NCBI RefSeq assembly: GCF_000718515.1
Contig: NZ_JNZS01000011.1
Span: forward strand, 245,244-309,243
Length of the DNA: 64,000 nt
Direction: 5' to 3'
Source of the DNA: Micromonospora parva
Lineage (GTDB): Bacteria > Actinomycetota > Actinomycetes > Mycobacteriales > Micromonosporaceae
Shown here: positions 1-8,633 of the stretch, in pieces
Numbering within the stretch: position 1 is the first letter of the stretch
Layout of the letters: every line of letters starts with the position of its first letter
Notes under the pieces: generated by a model
What the model saw: only the letters and a program-made list of their open reading frames with translations
Database searches by the model: none
Told to the model about the DNA's origin: nothing
Position numbers and translations under genes: made by a program

Positions 1-2069
1 TCGCGCAGGGTCTCCGAGACCGCCTTGATGGGGATCTGGGACTGCCCGTCACCGACCGCGTTGAACGGATTGTCCGGGTCGGAGATGAAGCTCGCCGCCG
101 CCAACTCCGGGGTGTAGCCCACGAACCAGGCCGATCTGGTGCTGTCGGTCGTACCCGTCTTGCCGGCCACCGGGCGTCCGACGGTGCCCCGCACGCTGTC
201 GGCGGTGGACCAGCCGCCGCAGCTGCCGCGCGCCGGGGTGTCGCCGGTGGGGCAGCGGGCCGCGTCGGTGGCTGCCCGCGCGGCGTCCGCGCTGACGACC
301 TGCCGGCACCGTGGCTTGGCCACCTCGCGGTGGAGGCCGCCCGGGGTGGCGTACGTGGCGGGCGTGCCGTCCCGGTTCATGATCGCTTGCACCGGGATGG
401 CCTCGCAGTAGCGGCCGTCGGCGGCGATGGCGGCGTAGGCGTTCGCCATCTCCAGTGGGGTGGCGTCGGAGACGCCCAGGGTGAACGCGCCCCACTTCTT
501 CGCCTTGGCCGGGGACGCCTGTTCCCGGTCGACGTCGGTGCGCCAGCGCAGCCCGAGCTGTTCGGCCAACCGGACCGCCCGGTCCGCGCCGACCTTCTCC
601 TCCAGCCACACGAAGTACGTGTTGACCGATTTGCCGAAGCCGGACCACATGGTCTGCTGACCGGTCATGGCCCCGCTGGCGTTGGAGGGCGCCCAGCCGT
701 CGTACACGGACGACTTGTAGCGGTAGGGCGCGTTGAACGAGGTGGAGAGGGTCATCCCCGAGTCCAGCGCGGCCAACATCGGGAACATCTTGAACGTCGA
801 CCCGGCCTGGTAGCCGGCCAGGTCACCGCCGCCGAGCAGCGGCGCGACAGTGTTCGGGTAGTTGGCCTTCACCTTCGGCCCGGCTTCGGGGTTGGAGCTC
901 TGCGGGTTCTCGGCCAGGTCCAGCGAGTACGTCCGGTTGACAGCCATCGCCTTCACCCGCCCGGTGCCCGGCTCGGAGACCACGATGCCGTTGGCGAACG
1001 GGCTGCCGGTGGCGTCCTTGGCGCCGACGCTCTTCTCCGCCGCCTCCTGGATCTTCGGGTCGAGGCTGAGCACGATCCGGTAGCCGCCCCGGCGCAGGTT
1101 GTCCATCCGTTCCAGCCGGTTCGCGCCGAACGCGGGCTGCGCGCTCCACCAGTTCTTCAGGTAGTCGCAGGCGAAGCCCCAGCTGTTGTACTTCTCCGTC
1201 ACCGCGGCGCAGTCGTGCGGTGGGGTGGTCAGCTTGAGCCGGATCGGCTCGGACTTGGCGGCGGCGGCCGAGTCGGGGGAGAGGTAGCCGAGTTGGCTCA
1301 TCCGGTCCAGCACGTAGTTGCGCCGGCCGGTGGCCTCCTTCTGGTCGGAGTCGGCCGGGTCGTACTCGGACGGGGACTTGACCAGTCCGGCGAGGGTGGC
1401 GGCCTCGACCGGGGTGAGGTCCTTGGGGGTCTTGGAGAAGAAGATCTCGCTGGCCGCGTAGATGCCGTACGCGCGGTGCCCGAAGTACGCCGAGTTCAGG
1501 TAGCGCTCCATGATCTGTTCCTTGCTCAGCTCCTTCTCCAGGTCCAGCGCCATCCGCATCTCCTTGACCTTGCGCAGGCTGGTCTGCTGGGTGGCCTGCT
1601 GGACCTCCTTGGGCGTGGTCGCGCTGTCCCGCAGGGCCATCCGGACGTACTGCATGGTCAGCGTCGAGGCGCCCTGGGAGCCGCCGGAGCGGGCGTTCGA
1701 GACGAAGGCCCGGGCCACGCCCTTCGGGTCGACGCCGTGGTGCTGGTAGAAGCGGGAGTCCTCGGCCGCGACGATCGCCTGCTGGATGTTCGGCGACATG
1801 TCCGACAGCTTGGTGTACTGCCGGTACTCCTCGTAGAACATGGTCAGCACGGTCTTGCCGTCGGGGGCGTAGAGGTACGAGGTCTCGGCGGGCAGGGCGG
1901 TCTTCAGCACCCGGGTCTTCTGGTCCACGGCGTGCGCGGTGGCCTTCGCGCCGAGCCCGGTGAGGGCGACCAGTGGGTACGCGGCGGCGGCGATCACGAT
2001 TCCGGCGATCAGCCCGGCACGCAGGAGAGGGACGAGACGACCAGCGGCGGCAAGGGGTCGATTGCTCAC
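1..2069 (-). CDS. Class A penicillin-binding protein (transglycosylase/transpeptidase), 3' end cut by window
   Basis: Bifunctional peptidoglycan synthase acting outside the membrane: glycan polymerisation by an N-terminal GT51 domain and peptide cross-linking by a C-terminal transpeptidase. The GTG start at 2069 gives a short basic cytoplasmic tail and a membrane helix at about residues 16-38. The GT51 motif EDSRFYQHHG lies at residues 103-112. The transpeptidase motifs are SxxK (GSTFKM, near residue 422), SVN (near 480) and KTGT (near 634). About 689 codons are visible and the C-terminus runs off the left edge. The start has only a weak Shine-Dalgarno sequence, so nearby in-frame starts are possible. 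It diverges from cobC across about 120 bp. The family is clear; which actinobacterial PBP paralogue it is cannot be decided here. Confidence 0.95.
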   Translation of the reverse strand, partial: MSNRPLAAAGRLVPLLRAGLIAGIVIAAAAYPLVALTGLGAKATAHAVDQKTRVLKTALPAETSYLYAPDGKTVLTMFYEEYRQYTKLSDMSPNIQQAIVAAEDSRFYQHHGVDPKGVARAFVSNARSGGSQGASTLTMQYVRMALRDSATTPKEVQQATQQTSLRKVKEMRMALDLEKELSKEQIMERYLNSAYFGHRAYGIYAASEIFFSKTPKDLTPVEAATLAGLVKSPSEYDPADSDQKEATGRRNYVLDRMSQLGYLSPDSAAAAKSEPIRLKLTTPPHDCAAVTEKYNSWGFACDYLKNWWSAQPAFGANRLERMDNLRRGGYRIVLSLDPKIQEAAEKSVGAKDATGSPFANGIVVSEPGTGRVKAMAVNRTYSLDLAENPQSSNPEAGPKVKANYPNTVAPLLGGGDLAGYQAGSTFKMFPMLAALDSGMTLSTSFNAPYRYKSSVYDGWAPSNASGAMTGQQTMWSGFGKSVNTYFVWLEEKVGADRAVRLAEQLGLRWRTDVDREQASPAKAKKWGAFTLGVSDATPLEMANAYAAIAADGRYCEAIPVQAIMNRDGTPATYATPGGLHREVAKPRCRQVVSADAARAATDAARCPTGDTPARGSCGGWSTADSVRGTVGRPVAGKTGTTDSTRSAWFVGYTPELAAASFISDPDNPFNAVGDGQSQIPIKAVSETLR

Positions 2070-2190
2070 CTGGTCAAGTTATGACATTTCCGATTCGTAC
2101 ATGAGAAGAACTCTTAAACCGGCGAGTGGTGACGCGGCTTACGTCGAGATCGGCTGTCCCACCGGCCACCTTCCCGGCAGGATCGCGGAC

Positions 2191-3276
2191 ATGTCTGATC
2201 AGCCGAGCACGCTCGCCCCACCTACCGGGTTCGAGCCGGACCTCGGGCACCACGGCGACGCGGAGGCCACCGCCGGCCTGATCGACCTCGCCGTCAACGT
2301 CCGTCGGGCCCGGCCTCCCGCCTGGCTCGCCGACCCGATCGCCGCGACCCTCACCGACCTGGCCCGCTATCCGGACCCGGTGCCGGCCCGCGCGGCGGTC
2401 GCCGCCCGACACCACCGTCACCCGAACGAGGTGCTGCTCACCGCCGGCGCCGCCGAAGGCTTCGTGCTGATCGCCCAGGCGCTGCGCGGCGTCCGCCGCC
2501 CGGTGGTGGTGCACCCGCAGTTCACCGAGCCGGAGGCCGCGTTGCGGGCCGCCGGACACCAGGTCGAGCGGGTGCTGCTCGACGCCGCCGACGACTTCCG
2601 GCTCGACCCGTCCCGGGTGCCCGCCGACGCCGACCTCGTGATGATCGGCAACCCGACGAACCCGACCTCGGTGCTGCACCCCGCCCGGACGGTGGCCGCG
2701 CTGGCCCGCCCCGGCCGGGTGCTGGTGGTCGACGAGGCGTTCGCCGACACCACCACCGCCCCCGGGCACCCCGGCGAGCCGGAGTCGTTGGCCGAACGCC
2801 GCGACCTGCCCGGGTTGCTCGTGGTGCGCAGCCTCACCAAGACGTGGGGTCTGGCCGGCCTCCGGATCGGCTACCTGCTCGGCGAAGCGGAACTGCTGTC
2901 CCGGCTGGCCGCCGTCCAGCCGCTCTGGGCCGTCTCCACGCCCGCGCTGGCGGCCGCGTCGGCCTGCGCCAGCGTCGTCGCGGTCCAGGCCGAACGCGCC
3001 ATCGCCGCCGACCTCGCCGCCGACCGCGACCACCTGGTCGCGCGACTGGCCGACCTGCCCGGTGTACGCGTCGTCGGCCGTCCCGCCAGCGCCTTCGTGC
3101 TGCTGCACCTGCCGGGCGCCGCCCGGATCCGGGCGGCCCTGCGCGAGCGCGGCTGGGCGGTGCGCCGGGGCGACACGTTCCCCGGCCTCGGCCCGGACTG
3201 GCTGCGGGTGGCGGTACGTGACCGAAACACCACCGACGCGTTCATCGACGTGCTGCGCGAGACCATGGAGGCATGA
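2191..3276 (+). CDS. cobC: CobC-like PLP-dependent aminotransferase (Rv2231c family, threonine-phosphate decarboxylase-like)
   Basis: Fold-type I PLP enzyme of 361 residues resembling histidinol-phosphate aminotransferase and CobD/CobC L-threonine-O-3-phosphate decarboxylases, which make the aminopropanol arm of cobalamin. Visible elements are GNPTNPT, the VVDEAFAD strand with the PLP-pyridine Asp, and the lysine loop SLTKTWGLAGLRIGYLLG, whose Lys forms the Schiff base. The ATG at 2191 gives the family length; a longer reading frame runs upstream through the divergent promoter region but has no recognisable sequence. The stop overlaps the cobT start by 4 nt (ATGA), so the two genes are translationally coupled. 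The cobT context favours a corrinoid role over histidine synthesis. Confidence 0.88.
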   Translation: MSDQPSTLAPPTGFEPDLGHHGDAEATAGLIDLAVNVRRARPPAWLADPIAATLTDLARYPDPVPARAAVAARHHRHPNEVLLTAGAAEGFVLIAQALRGVRRPVVVHPQFTEPEAALRAAGHQVERVLLDAADDFRLDPSRVPADADLVMIGNPTNPTSVLHPARTVAALARPGRVLVVDEAFADTTTAPGHPGEPESLAERRDLPGLLVVRSLTKTWGLAGLRIGYLLGEAELLSRLAAVQPLWAVSTPALAAASACASVVAVQAERAIAADLAADRDHLVARLADLPGVRVVGRPASAFVLLHLPGAARIRAALRERGWAVRRGDTFPGLGPDWLRVAVRDRNTTDAFIDVLRETMEA

Positions 3277-4406
3277 TGCTGGAGACCACGATCGCGGCGA
3301 TCCGTCCGGCGGACGAGGCGGCCATGGCCGCCGCCCGGGAGCTGCACGGACGACTGACCAAGCCGGTGGGCTCGCTGGGCGCGCTGGAGGAGCTTTCGGT
3401 ACGCCTCGCCGGTCTGGCCGGGGCGTGCCCACCGCCGCTGCCCGAGCCGGCCGCGGTGGCGATCTTCGCCGGCGACCACGGGGTGCACGCCCAGGGGGTC
3501 AGCCCCTGGCCGCAGGAGGTCACCGCGCAGATGATCGGCAACTTCCTGGCCGGCGGTGCGGTGGTCAACGCGTTCGCCCGGCAGGCTGGTGCCTCGGTCA
3601 CCGTCGTCGACGTCGGCGTGGCCACCCCGCTGGCCACCGACCCGGCCGCCGCGCCGGCCGGTTCCGACCCGGCGGTGCTCGACCCGGCGGTCACCGGTCC
3701 GGCAGTGCTCGACCCGGCAGTGCCCCGGCTGGTCGTCGCGTCGGTCCGCCGGGGCACCAGCGATTTCACTGTGACCACCGCGCTGACCCGGGACGAGGCG
3801 CTGGCGGCGGTACAGACCGGCATCCGCATCGCCGACGAGTTGATCGACGCCGGTGCCGGCATCCTGCTCACCGGAGACATGGGCATCGGCAACACCACCC
3901 CTGCCGCCGCGCTGATCGCCGCGTTCACCGGCGTCGACGCGCTCGACGCCACCGGTCGGGGCACCGGCGTCGACGACCCGACGTACGCCCACAAGGTGGC
4001 GGTGGTGCGGGCCGCGCTGGCCCGGCACACCCCCGACCCGGCCGACCCGCTGGGGGTGCTGGCCGCCGTCGGTGGCCTGGAGCACGCCGCCCTGGCCGGG
4101 CTGATCCTGGGTGCCGCGGCGCGCCGCACGCCGGTGCTGCTGGACGGCGTGATCGGGGTCTCGGCCGCCCTCGCCGCCGCCGCGTTCGCCCCGGCTGCGG
4201 TCTGCGCGATGGTCGCCGGCCACCGCTCGGCCGAGCCCGGTGCCACAGTGGCGCTGCGCCACCTCGGGCTCGACCCGCTGATCGACCTGGGGCTGCGCCT
4301 CGGCGAGGGCACCGGCGCGCTGCTGGCGCTGCCAGTGGTCACCGGCGCGGTCCGGGTGCTGCACGAGGTGGCCACCTTCGACTCCGCCGGGGTGGCCGAG
4401 AAGTGA
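3273..4406 (+). CDS. cobT: Nicotinate-nucleotide--dimethylbenzimidazole phosphoribosyltransferase
   Basis: Makes alpha-ribazole phosphate from dimethylbenzimidazole and nicotinate mononucleotide, the lower-ligand step of cobalamin synthesis, in the cytosol. It has 377 residues. Family motifs are GDHGVHAQGVSPWPQEVT, GDMGIGNTTPAAAL and LRLGEGTGALLALP; the Glu of GEGTG near residue 346 matches the catalytic Glu of the family. Near residues 128-150 there is a repetitive DPAV/VLDPAV insert that makes the protein slightly long and probably forms a surface loop. The gene is coupled to cobC by a 4 nt overlap and followed 40 bp later by the methyltransferase gene. No cobalamin riboswitch was recognised upstream of the cluster. 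Confidence 0.93.
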   Translation: MMLETTIAAIRPADEAAMAAARELHGRLTKPVGSLGALEELSVRLAGLAGACPPPLPEPAAVAIFAGDHGVHAQGVSPWPQEVTAQMIGNFLAGGAVVNAFARQAGASVTVVDVGVATPLATDPAAAPAGSDPAVLDPAVTGPAVLDPAVPRLVVASVRRGTSDFTVTTALTRDEALAAVQTGIRIADELIDAGAGILLTGDMGIGNTTPAAALIAAFTGVDALDATGRGTGVDDPTYAHKVAVVRAALARHTPDPADPLGVLAAVGGLEHAALAGLILGAAARRTPVLLDGVIGVSAALAAAAFAPAAVCAMVAGHRSAEPGATVALRHLGLDPLIDLGLRLGEGTGALLALPVVTGAVRVLHEVATFDSAGVAEK

Positions 4407-4446
4407 CAGCGCGCGACGAACGAGCCGTCCGCCCCGGCGGTGCGGC

Positions 4447-5805
4447 ATGACCGCCAACCCGTACCCGCTCGGGCTGCGCCTGCATGGGCGACGGGTGGTG
4501 GTGGTGGGCGGCGGCACGGTCGCCACCCGGCGGGTGCCCGCGCTGCTGGACGCCGGTGCGGACGTCCTGCTGGTGGCCCCGGAACTGACCCCGGCGCTGC
4601 GCGCCCAGGTCGACGCGGGGCGGCTGCACTGGGTGCCGCGCCGGTTCGAACCGGAGGACCTGGACGGCGCCTGGCTGGTCCAGGTCGCCATCGACGACCC
4701 GATGGCGGCGGCCTCGGTGAGCGCCGTCGCCGCCGAGCGGCGGATCTTTTGCATCCGGGCCGACGACCGCACGGCCGCCACCGCCTGGACCCCGGCGGTG
4801 ACCCGGCACGGTCCGGTCACCGTGGCGGTGCTCGGCGGCGGCGACCCCCGACGGGCGATGACCGTCCGTGACGCGATCCGCGACCTGCTCGCGGTCCGCC
4901 TGGGATCGGACAGGACCGCTTCGACGCGGGGCCGGCCCGGCTCTTCGGCCGGTGCGACAGGTGGGACCGACGTGGTCGGCGCGACCGGCACAGCCGGCGC
5001 GGGCGGCGCGACCGGTGCGGCCAGCGCGACCGGTGCGGCCAGCGCGACCGGTGCGGGCAGTGCGGGCGGTGGGCGGCGGGCCGGGCGGGTGGTGCTGGTC
5101 GGGGCGGGGCCTGGTGATCCCGAGCTGATCACGGTCAAGGGCTGGCGGCTGCTCACCGAGGCGGACGTGGTGGTCGCCGACCGCCTGGTGCCCGGCCTGC
5201 TCCTGGACGAGCTGCGCCCGGACGTCGAGCTGGTGGACGCCTCGAAGATCCCCTACGGCCCGTCCCGGGCTCAGGAGGAGATCAACCAGATCCTGGTCGA
5301 CCGGGCCCTGGCCGGCGCCGTCGTGGTCCGGCTCAAGGGCGGCGACCCGTACGTCTTCGGGCGCGGTGGTGAGGAGTTGCTGGCCTGCGCGGCGGCCGGT
5401 GTGCCGGTGACAGTGGTCCCCGGGGTGACCAGTTCGATCGCCGCCCCGGCGGCGGCCGGGATTCCGGTCACCCATCGGGGGGTGGCGCACGAGTTCACAG
5501 TGGTCTCCGGGCACCTGGCACCCGACTCGCCGGCCTCGCTGGTGCGCTGGGACGCCCTCGCCGGTCTGCACGGCACCCTGGTGATCCTGATGGGGCTGAA
5601 GAACCTCGCTGCCATCACTGCCACCCTGATCGCCCACGGTCGGCCGCCGCAGACGCCGGCCGCCGTCGTCCAGGAAGCCACCACCGGCACCCAACGCGTC
5701 CTGCGGTCCACGCTGGGCGAGGTGGCCGCCGACCTGCTCGCCGCCGACCTTCGCCCGCCCGCCGTCGTCGTGGTGGGAGACGTGGTGGGCACGCTCGACG
5801 GCTGA
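4447..5805 (+). CDS. cobA: CysG-like fusion: precorrin-2 dehydrogenase + uroporphyrinogen-III C-methyltransferase
   Basis: Two-domain protein of 452 residues. Residues ~8-150 form a Rossmann precorrin-2 dehydrogenase-like part (GGGTVATRR nucleotide loop). Residues ~212-450 form the SAM-dependent uroporphyrinogen-III methyltransferase, with GAGPGDPELITVKG, the KGGDPYVFGRGGEE motif and PGVTSSIAAPAAAGIP. It would convert uroporphyrinogen III to precorrin-2 and oxidise this to sirohydrochlorin, feeding both siroheme and B12. The domains are joined by a Gly/Ala/Thr-rich linker (~residues 160-208) encoded partly by 18 bp tandem repeats. The ATG at 4447 has a weak Shine-Dalgarno sequence. It is the last gene of the cobC-cobT set. 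cysG is an equally valid name. Confidence 0.9.
   Translation: MTANPYPLGLRLHGRRVVVVGGGTVATRRVPALLDAGADVLLVAPELTPALRAQVDAGRLHWVPRRFEPEDLDGAWLVQVAIDDPMAAASVSAVAAERRIFCIRADDRTAATAWTPAVTRHGPVTVAVLGGGDPRRAMTVRDAIRDLLAVRLGSDRTASTRGRPGSSAGATGGTDVVGATGTAGAGGATGAASATGAASATGAGSAGGGRRAGRVVLVGAGPGDPELITVKGWRLLTEADVVVADRLVPGLLLDELRPDVELVDASKIPYGPSRAQEEINQILVDRALAGAVVVRLKGGDPYVFGRGGEELLACAAAGVPVTVVPGVTSSIAAPAAAGIPVTHRGVAHEFTVVSGHLAPDSPASLVRWDALAGLHGTLVILMGLKNLAAITATLIAHGRPPQTPAAVVQEATTGTQRVLRSTLGEVAADLLAADLRPPAVVVVGDVVGTLDG
5008..5061 (+). repeat. 18 bp coding tandem repeat (3 copies) in the CysG-like linker
   Basis: Three head-to-tail copies of gcgaccggtgcggccagc (5008-5025, 5026-5043 and a diverged copy 5044-5061) encode Ala-Thr-Gly-Ala-Ala-Ser steps between the two enzyme domains. 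Because the unit is a multiple of three, copy-number changes would keep the reading frame. Confidence 0.85.
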
Positions 5806-5865
5806 GGGTCCGTTCCGACCGCGCCGGCGACACCGGTCGGGCGTGCCAGGGTGCTCACGGACGAG

Positions 5866-5910
5866 ATCTTGGACAGTTTCCGTCACGTGCTGACGGAAAC
5901 TGTCCAAGAT
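5866..5910. repeat. Perfect 20 bp inverted repeat with 5 nt loop
   Basis: Arms 5866-5885 (atcttggacagtttccgtca) and 5891-5910 are exact reverse complements around the loop cgtgc. The repeat lies 60 bp after the methyltransferase stop and ahead of the convergent otsB gene. It has lower GC than its surroundings and no T-tract. It could act as a bidirectional terminator or be a dispersed palindromic element. Confidence 0.8.
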
Positions 5911-5976
5911 TGCCAGCGATGGCCGGTGCGGCGAGGGTCAGGACAGCGGGCCGGCGACGTGGCGGTGCCGGCACAG

Positions 5977-6012
5977 ACGACGGGCCGGAGCAGCGCTGCT
6001 CCGGCCCGTCGT
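5977..6012 (-). terminator. 36 bp perfect palindrome after otsB-GH15
   Basis: acgacgggccggagcagc followed directly by its reverse complement, 15 bp beyond the otsB stop codon. It is very GC-rich with no U-tract, as is common for actinobacterial terminators. Confidence 0.65.
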
Positions 6013-6026
6013 GGTCTGTCGGTCGA

Positions 6027-8633
6027 CTACTGCTTGAGCATGTTGTCCAGCAGCAGGGCGCAGCGGATCAGCCCGAGGTGGCTGTACGCCTGCGGGTGGT
6101 TGCCCAGGCCGCGCTCGGCCAGCGGGTCGTACTGCTCGGGGAGCAGGCCGGTCGGGCCGGCGGTCAGCACCATCTGCGCGAACAGCTCCTCGGCGTCGGT
6201 GCGCCGACCGGTGCGCAGGTACGCCTCAATCAGCCACGCCGTGCAGATGTGGAAACCGCCCTCACGGCCGGGCAGGCCGTCGTCCCAGTGGTAGCGGTAG
6301 ACGACCGGGCCGCTGCGCAGGTCCGCCTCGATCCGCAGGACTGTGGACAGGAAGCGCGGGTCGTCGCCCGGGAGCAGGCCGGAGAGGCCGATCCAGAGCG
6401 ACGAGGCGTCCATGTCCTCGTCCCCGTACGCGACGCTGTACGCCTCGACGTCGGAGTGCCAGCCGTGCTCCAGCACGTTGGCGCCGATCCGGTCCCGCAG
6501 GTCCTTCCACTCGGGCCGGTCCTCGCCGCCGTGCTGGCGCATCACGTGCAGCGCCCGGTCGACCGTCATCCAGCACATCACCTTGGAGAACACGTGGTGC
6601 CGGGGTGGCAGCCGGGCCTCCCAGATGCCGTGATCGGGCTCGTGCCAGCGGCGGCGGACCGCCTCGACCATGTTCTCCAGGACCCGCCACTCGTCGTCGC
6701 GGACCGAGCCGCGGGCGTCGGCGACGGCCGCGATCAGGTCGGCGATCGGGCCGAAGACGTCCAGCTGCAACTGGTGGTTGGCGAGGTTGCCGACCCGGAC
6801 CGGCCGGGAGCCGGCGTACCCGGGCAGCGTGTCGATGACCGCCTCGGCGCCCAGCTCGTAACCGTCGATGGTGTAGAGCGGGTGCAGCCGCTCCGGGTGC
6901 CCGCCGGTGCGCTCGATGCAGCCGTCCACCCAGCGCAGCAGCGCCTCGGCCTCCTCGACGGAGCCCAGGTCGACCAGGGCGCGGGCGGTCAGCGCGGCGT
7001 CGCGCAGCCAGCAGTAGCGGTAGTCCCAGTTGCGGACGCCGCCCAGCTCCTCGGGGAGCGAGGTGGTCGCCGCGGCCAGGATCGAGCCGGTGGCCTCGTG
7101 GCAGAGCCCGCGCAGGGTGAGGGCGCTGCGCGCGACCAGGTCACGAGCGGTGGACGGCAGCCGCAGCGAGGCCACCCAGTCCTTCCACGGCTGCTCGGCG
7201 GCGGCCTGACGCTCGTGGATCGGCACCCGGTGATGTTCCAGGCTGTGCGTGCCGAAGCGCAGCTCCAGCACGACCTGTCCGCCGGCCGCGGAGAGGTCGA
7301 CGATCGCCTTGGCGGTCTCGTACCCGCCGTCGTTGCCGACCTCCCACTGCACGCCGGGGGAGTAGAGCGCGACCGGCTCGTTGGAGCCGAGCACCAGCAG
7401 GCCGTCGCCGAGTGGCTGCAACTGCACGGCCACCTGGCCGAACTCCGGCCGTGGTGCGAACTCCACCCGGGCCTTGCCGCCGCCGGTCAGCACCCGGACC
7501 AGGGTCGAGTCACCGGTGACGACCGCCGGGCCGTCCGGGGTGGTCTCCCGGGCCGGCTTGTCCAACCAGTCGGTGACGGTGAGCCCGGACCAGCGGGTCT
7601 CCACTGTCATCGTGCCGGAGCGGTAGCGCTGACCCAGCGGGATGCCGCCGCGTTCCGGGACGATGCTGAAGTGGCCGGCCGGGCTGCCACCGACCAGATC
7701 GGCGAAGATCGCCGCCGAGTCCGGCTTGGGGTGGCAGAGCCAGCTCACCTTGGCCTCGGGGGTGAGCAACGCGACGGTACGACCGTTGGCCAGCATGGAG
7801 TGCCGCTCGATCGGCACCGCCCGCTCGCCGAACAGCCAGTGCCGGCGGGTCTCCAGCAGCAGCGCGAGTGCCCGCGCGGCCTCCAGCGGGTCGGCCACCC
7901 GGTAGCCGGCCTGGGTGTCACCGGGGCCGATCTTGATGCCGAGGTCGGGGCCGTGCAGGTTGCCGAACGCGTTCTCGTCGGTGATGTCGTCGCCGATGAA
8001 CAGCACCGCGCTGGCGGCGAGCTGGGTCCGGAGCTGGTCGACAGCGGTGCCCTTGTGGGTGGCCACCACGGAGAGCTCGATGACCTCCTTGCCCTGGGTC
8101 ACCGTGACGCCGTCGAACGTGGCCGGACCGTTGAGCACCGCCTCGATGGCCGAGGCCGCGACCTGCGGGTCGATTCCCCGGGTGTGCATGGCGACGCTGG
8201 CCGGTTTGCGTTCCAGCCGGATGCCCGGGTGCTCGGCGGCGATCTCGCGCAGCGCGTTGCGGACCTGGGTGCGAACGGCGACCAGCTCGGGCGAGAGCCG
8301 CTCGACGAAGCCGATGTCGAACTCGGAGCCGTGGCTGCCGACGAGGTGCACCTCGCTGGGCAGCCGGGAGAGGGCGGCCAGGTCGCGCAGCGCCCGACCG
8401 GAGACCACCGCGACGGTGGTCTGCGGCAGCGCGGCGAGTGCGCGGACCGCGGCCACCGACTCGGGCAGCGGGACGGCCGTGCTCGGATCCTCCACGATCG
8501 GCGCGAGCGTGCCGTCGTAGTCGCAGGCGACCAGGAGCTGGGGGACCCGGGCGATCCGGCCGATGGCGGCGCGCAGCTCAGGGTCCATGACCCCGGTGGC
8601 GATTGCCGCCCCATCGTTGACGGACGTGTTCAC
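6027..8633 (-). CDS. otsB: Trehalose-6-phosphate phosphatase fused to a GH15 glucoamylase/trehalase-like domain
   Basis: 868-residue fusion. Residues ~30-245 are a HAD-type trehalose-phosphate phosphatase: DYDGTL at 38-43 carries the nucleophile Asp, and [10 protein letters not shown] near 214 binds magnesium. From ~260 to the end is a GH15 protein with an N-terminal beta-sandwich part and an (alpha/alpha)6 catalytic part, seen as [15 protein letters not shown] near 535 and the terminal PEQYDP...[12 protein letters not shown] block. GH15 enzymes include glucoamylases and the mycobacterial-type trehalases, so one chain may both make trehalose and hydrolyse an alpha-glucoside. The GTG start overlaps the otsA stop by 4 nt. 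The phosphatase role is firm; the GH15 substrate is inferred. Confidence 0.92.
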   Translation of the reverse strand: MNTSVNDGAAIATGVMDPELRAAIGRIARVPQLLVACDYDGTLAPIVEDPSTAVPLPESVAAVRALAALPQTTVAVVSGRALRDLAALSRLPSEVHLVGSHGSEFDIGFVERLSPELVAVRTQVRNALREIAAEHPGIRLERKPASVAMHTRGIDPQVAASAIEAVLNGPATFDGVTVTQGKEVIELSVVATHKGTAVDQLRTQLAASAVLFIGDDITDENAFGNLHGPDLGIKIGPGDTQAGYRVADPLEAARALALLLETRRHWLFGERAVPIERHSMLANGRTVALLTPEAKVSWLCHPKPDSAAIFADLVGGSPAGHFSIVPERGGIPLGQRYRSGTMTVETRWSGLTVTDWLDKPARETTPDGPAVVTGDSTLVRVLTGGGKARVEFAPRPEFGQVAVQLQPLGDGLLVLGSNEPVALYSPGVQWEVGNDGGYETAKAIVDLSAAGGQVVLELRFGTHSLEHHRVPIHERQAAAEQPWKDWVASLRLPSTARDLVARSALTLRGLCHEATGSILAAATTSLPEELGGVRNWDYRYCWLRDAALTARALVDLGSVEEAEALLRWVDGCIERTGGHPERLHPLYTIDGYELGAEAVIDTLPGYAGSRPVRVGNLANHQLQLDVFGPIADLIAAVADARGSVRDDEWRVLENMVEAVRRRWHEPDHGIWEARLPPRHHVFSKVMCWMTVDRALHVMRQHGGEDRPEWKDLRDRIGANVLEHGWHSDVEAYSVAYGDEDMDASSLWIGLSGLLPGDDPRFLSTVLRIEADLRSGPVVYRYHWDDGLPGREGGFHICTAWLIEAYLRTGRRTDAEELFAQMVLTAGPTGLLPEQYDPLAERGLGNHPQAYSHLGLIRCALLLDNMLKQ

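Noticed and set aside
2191..5805. Cobalamin riboswitch before the cobC-cobT-cobA cluster
   Set aside because: The ~120 bp upstream of cobC is too short and lacks a recognisable B12-box; the leader could not be folded by eye into the riboswitch.
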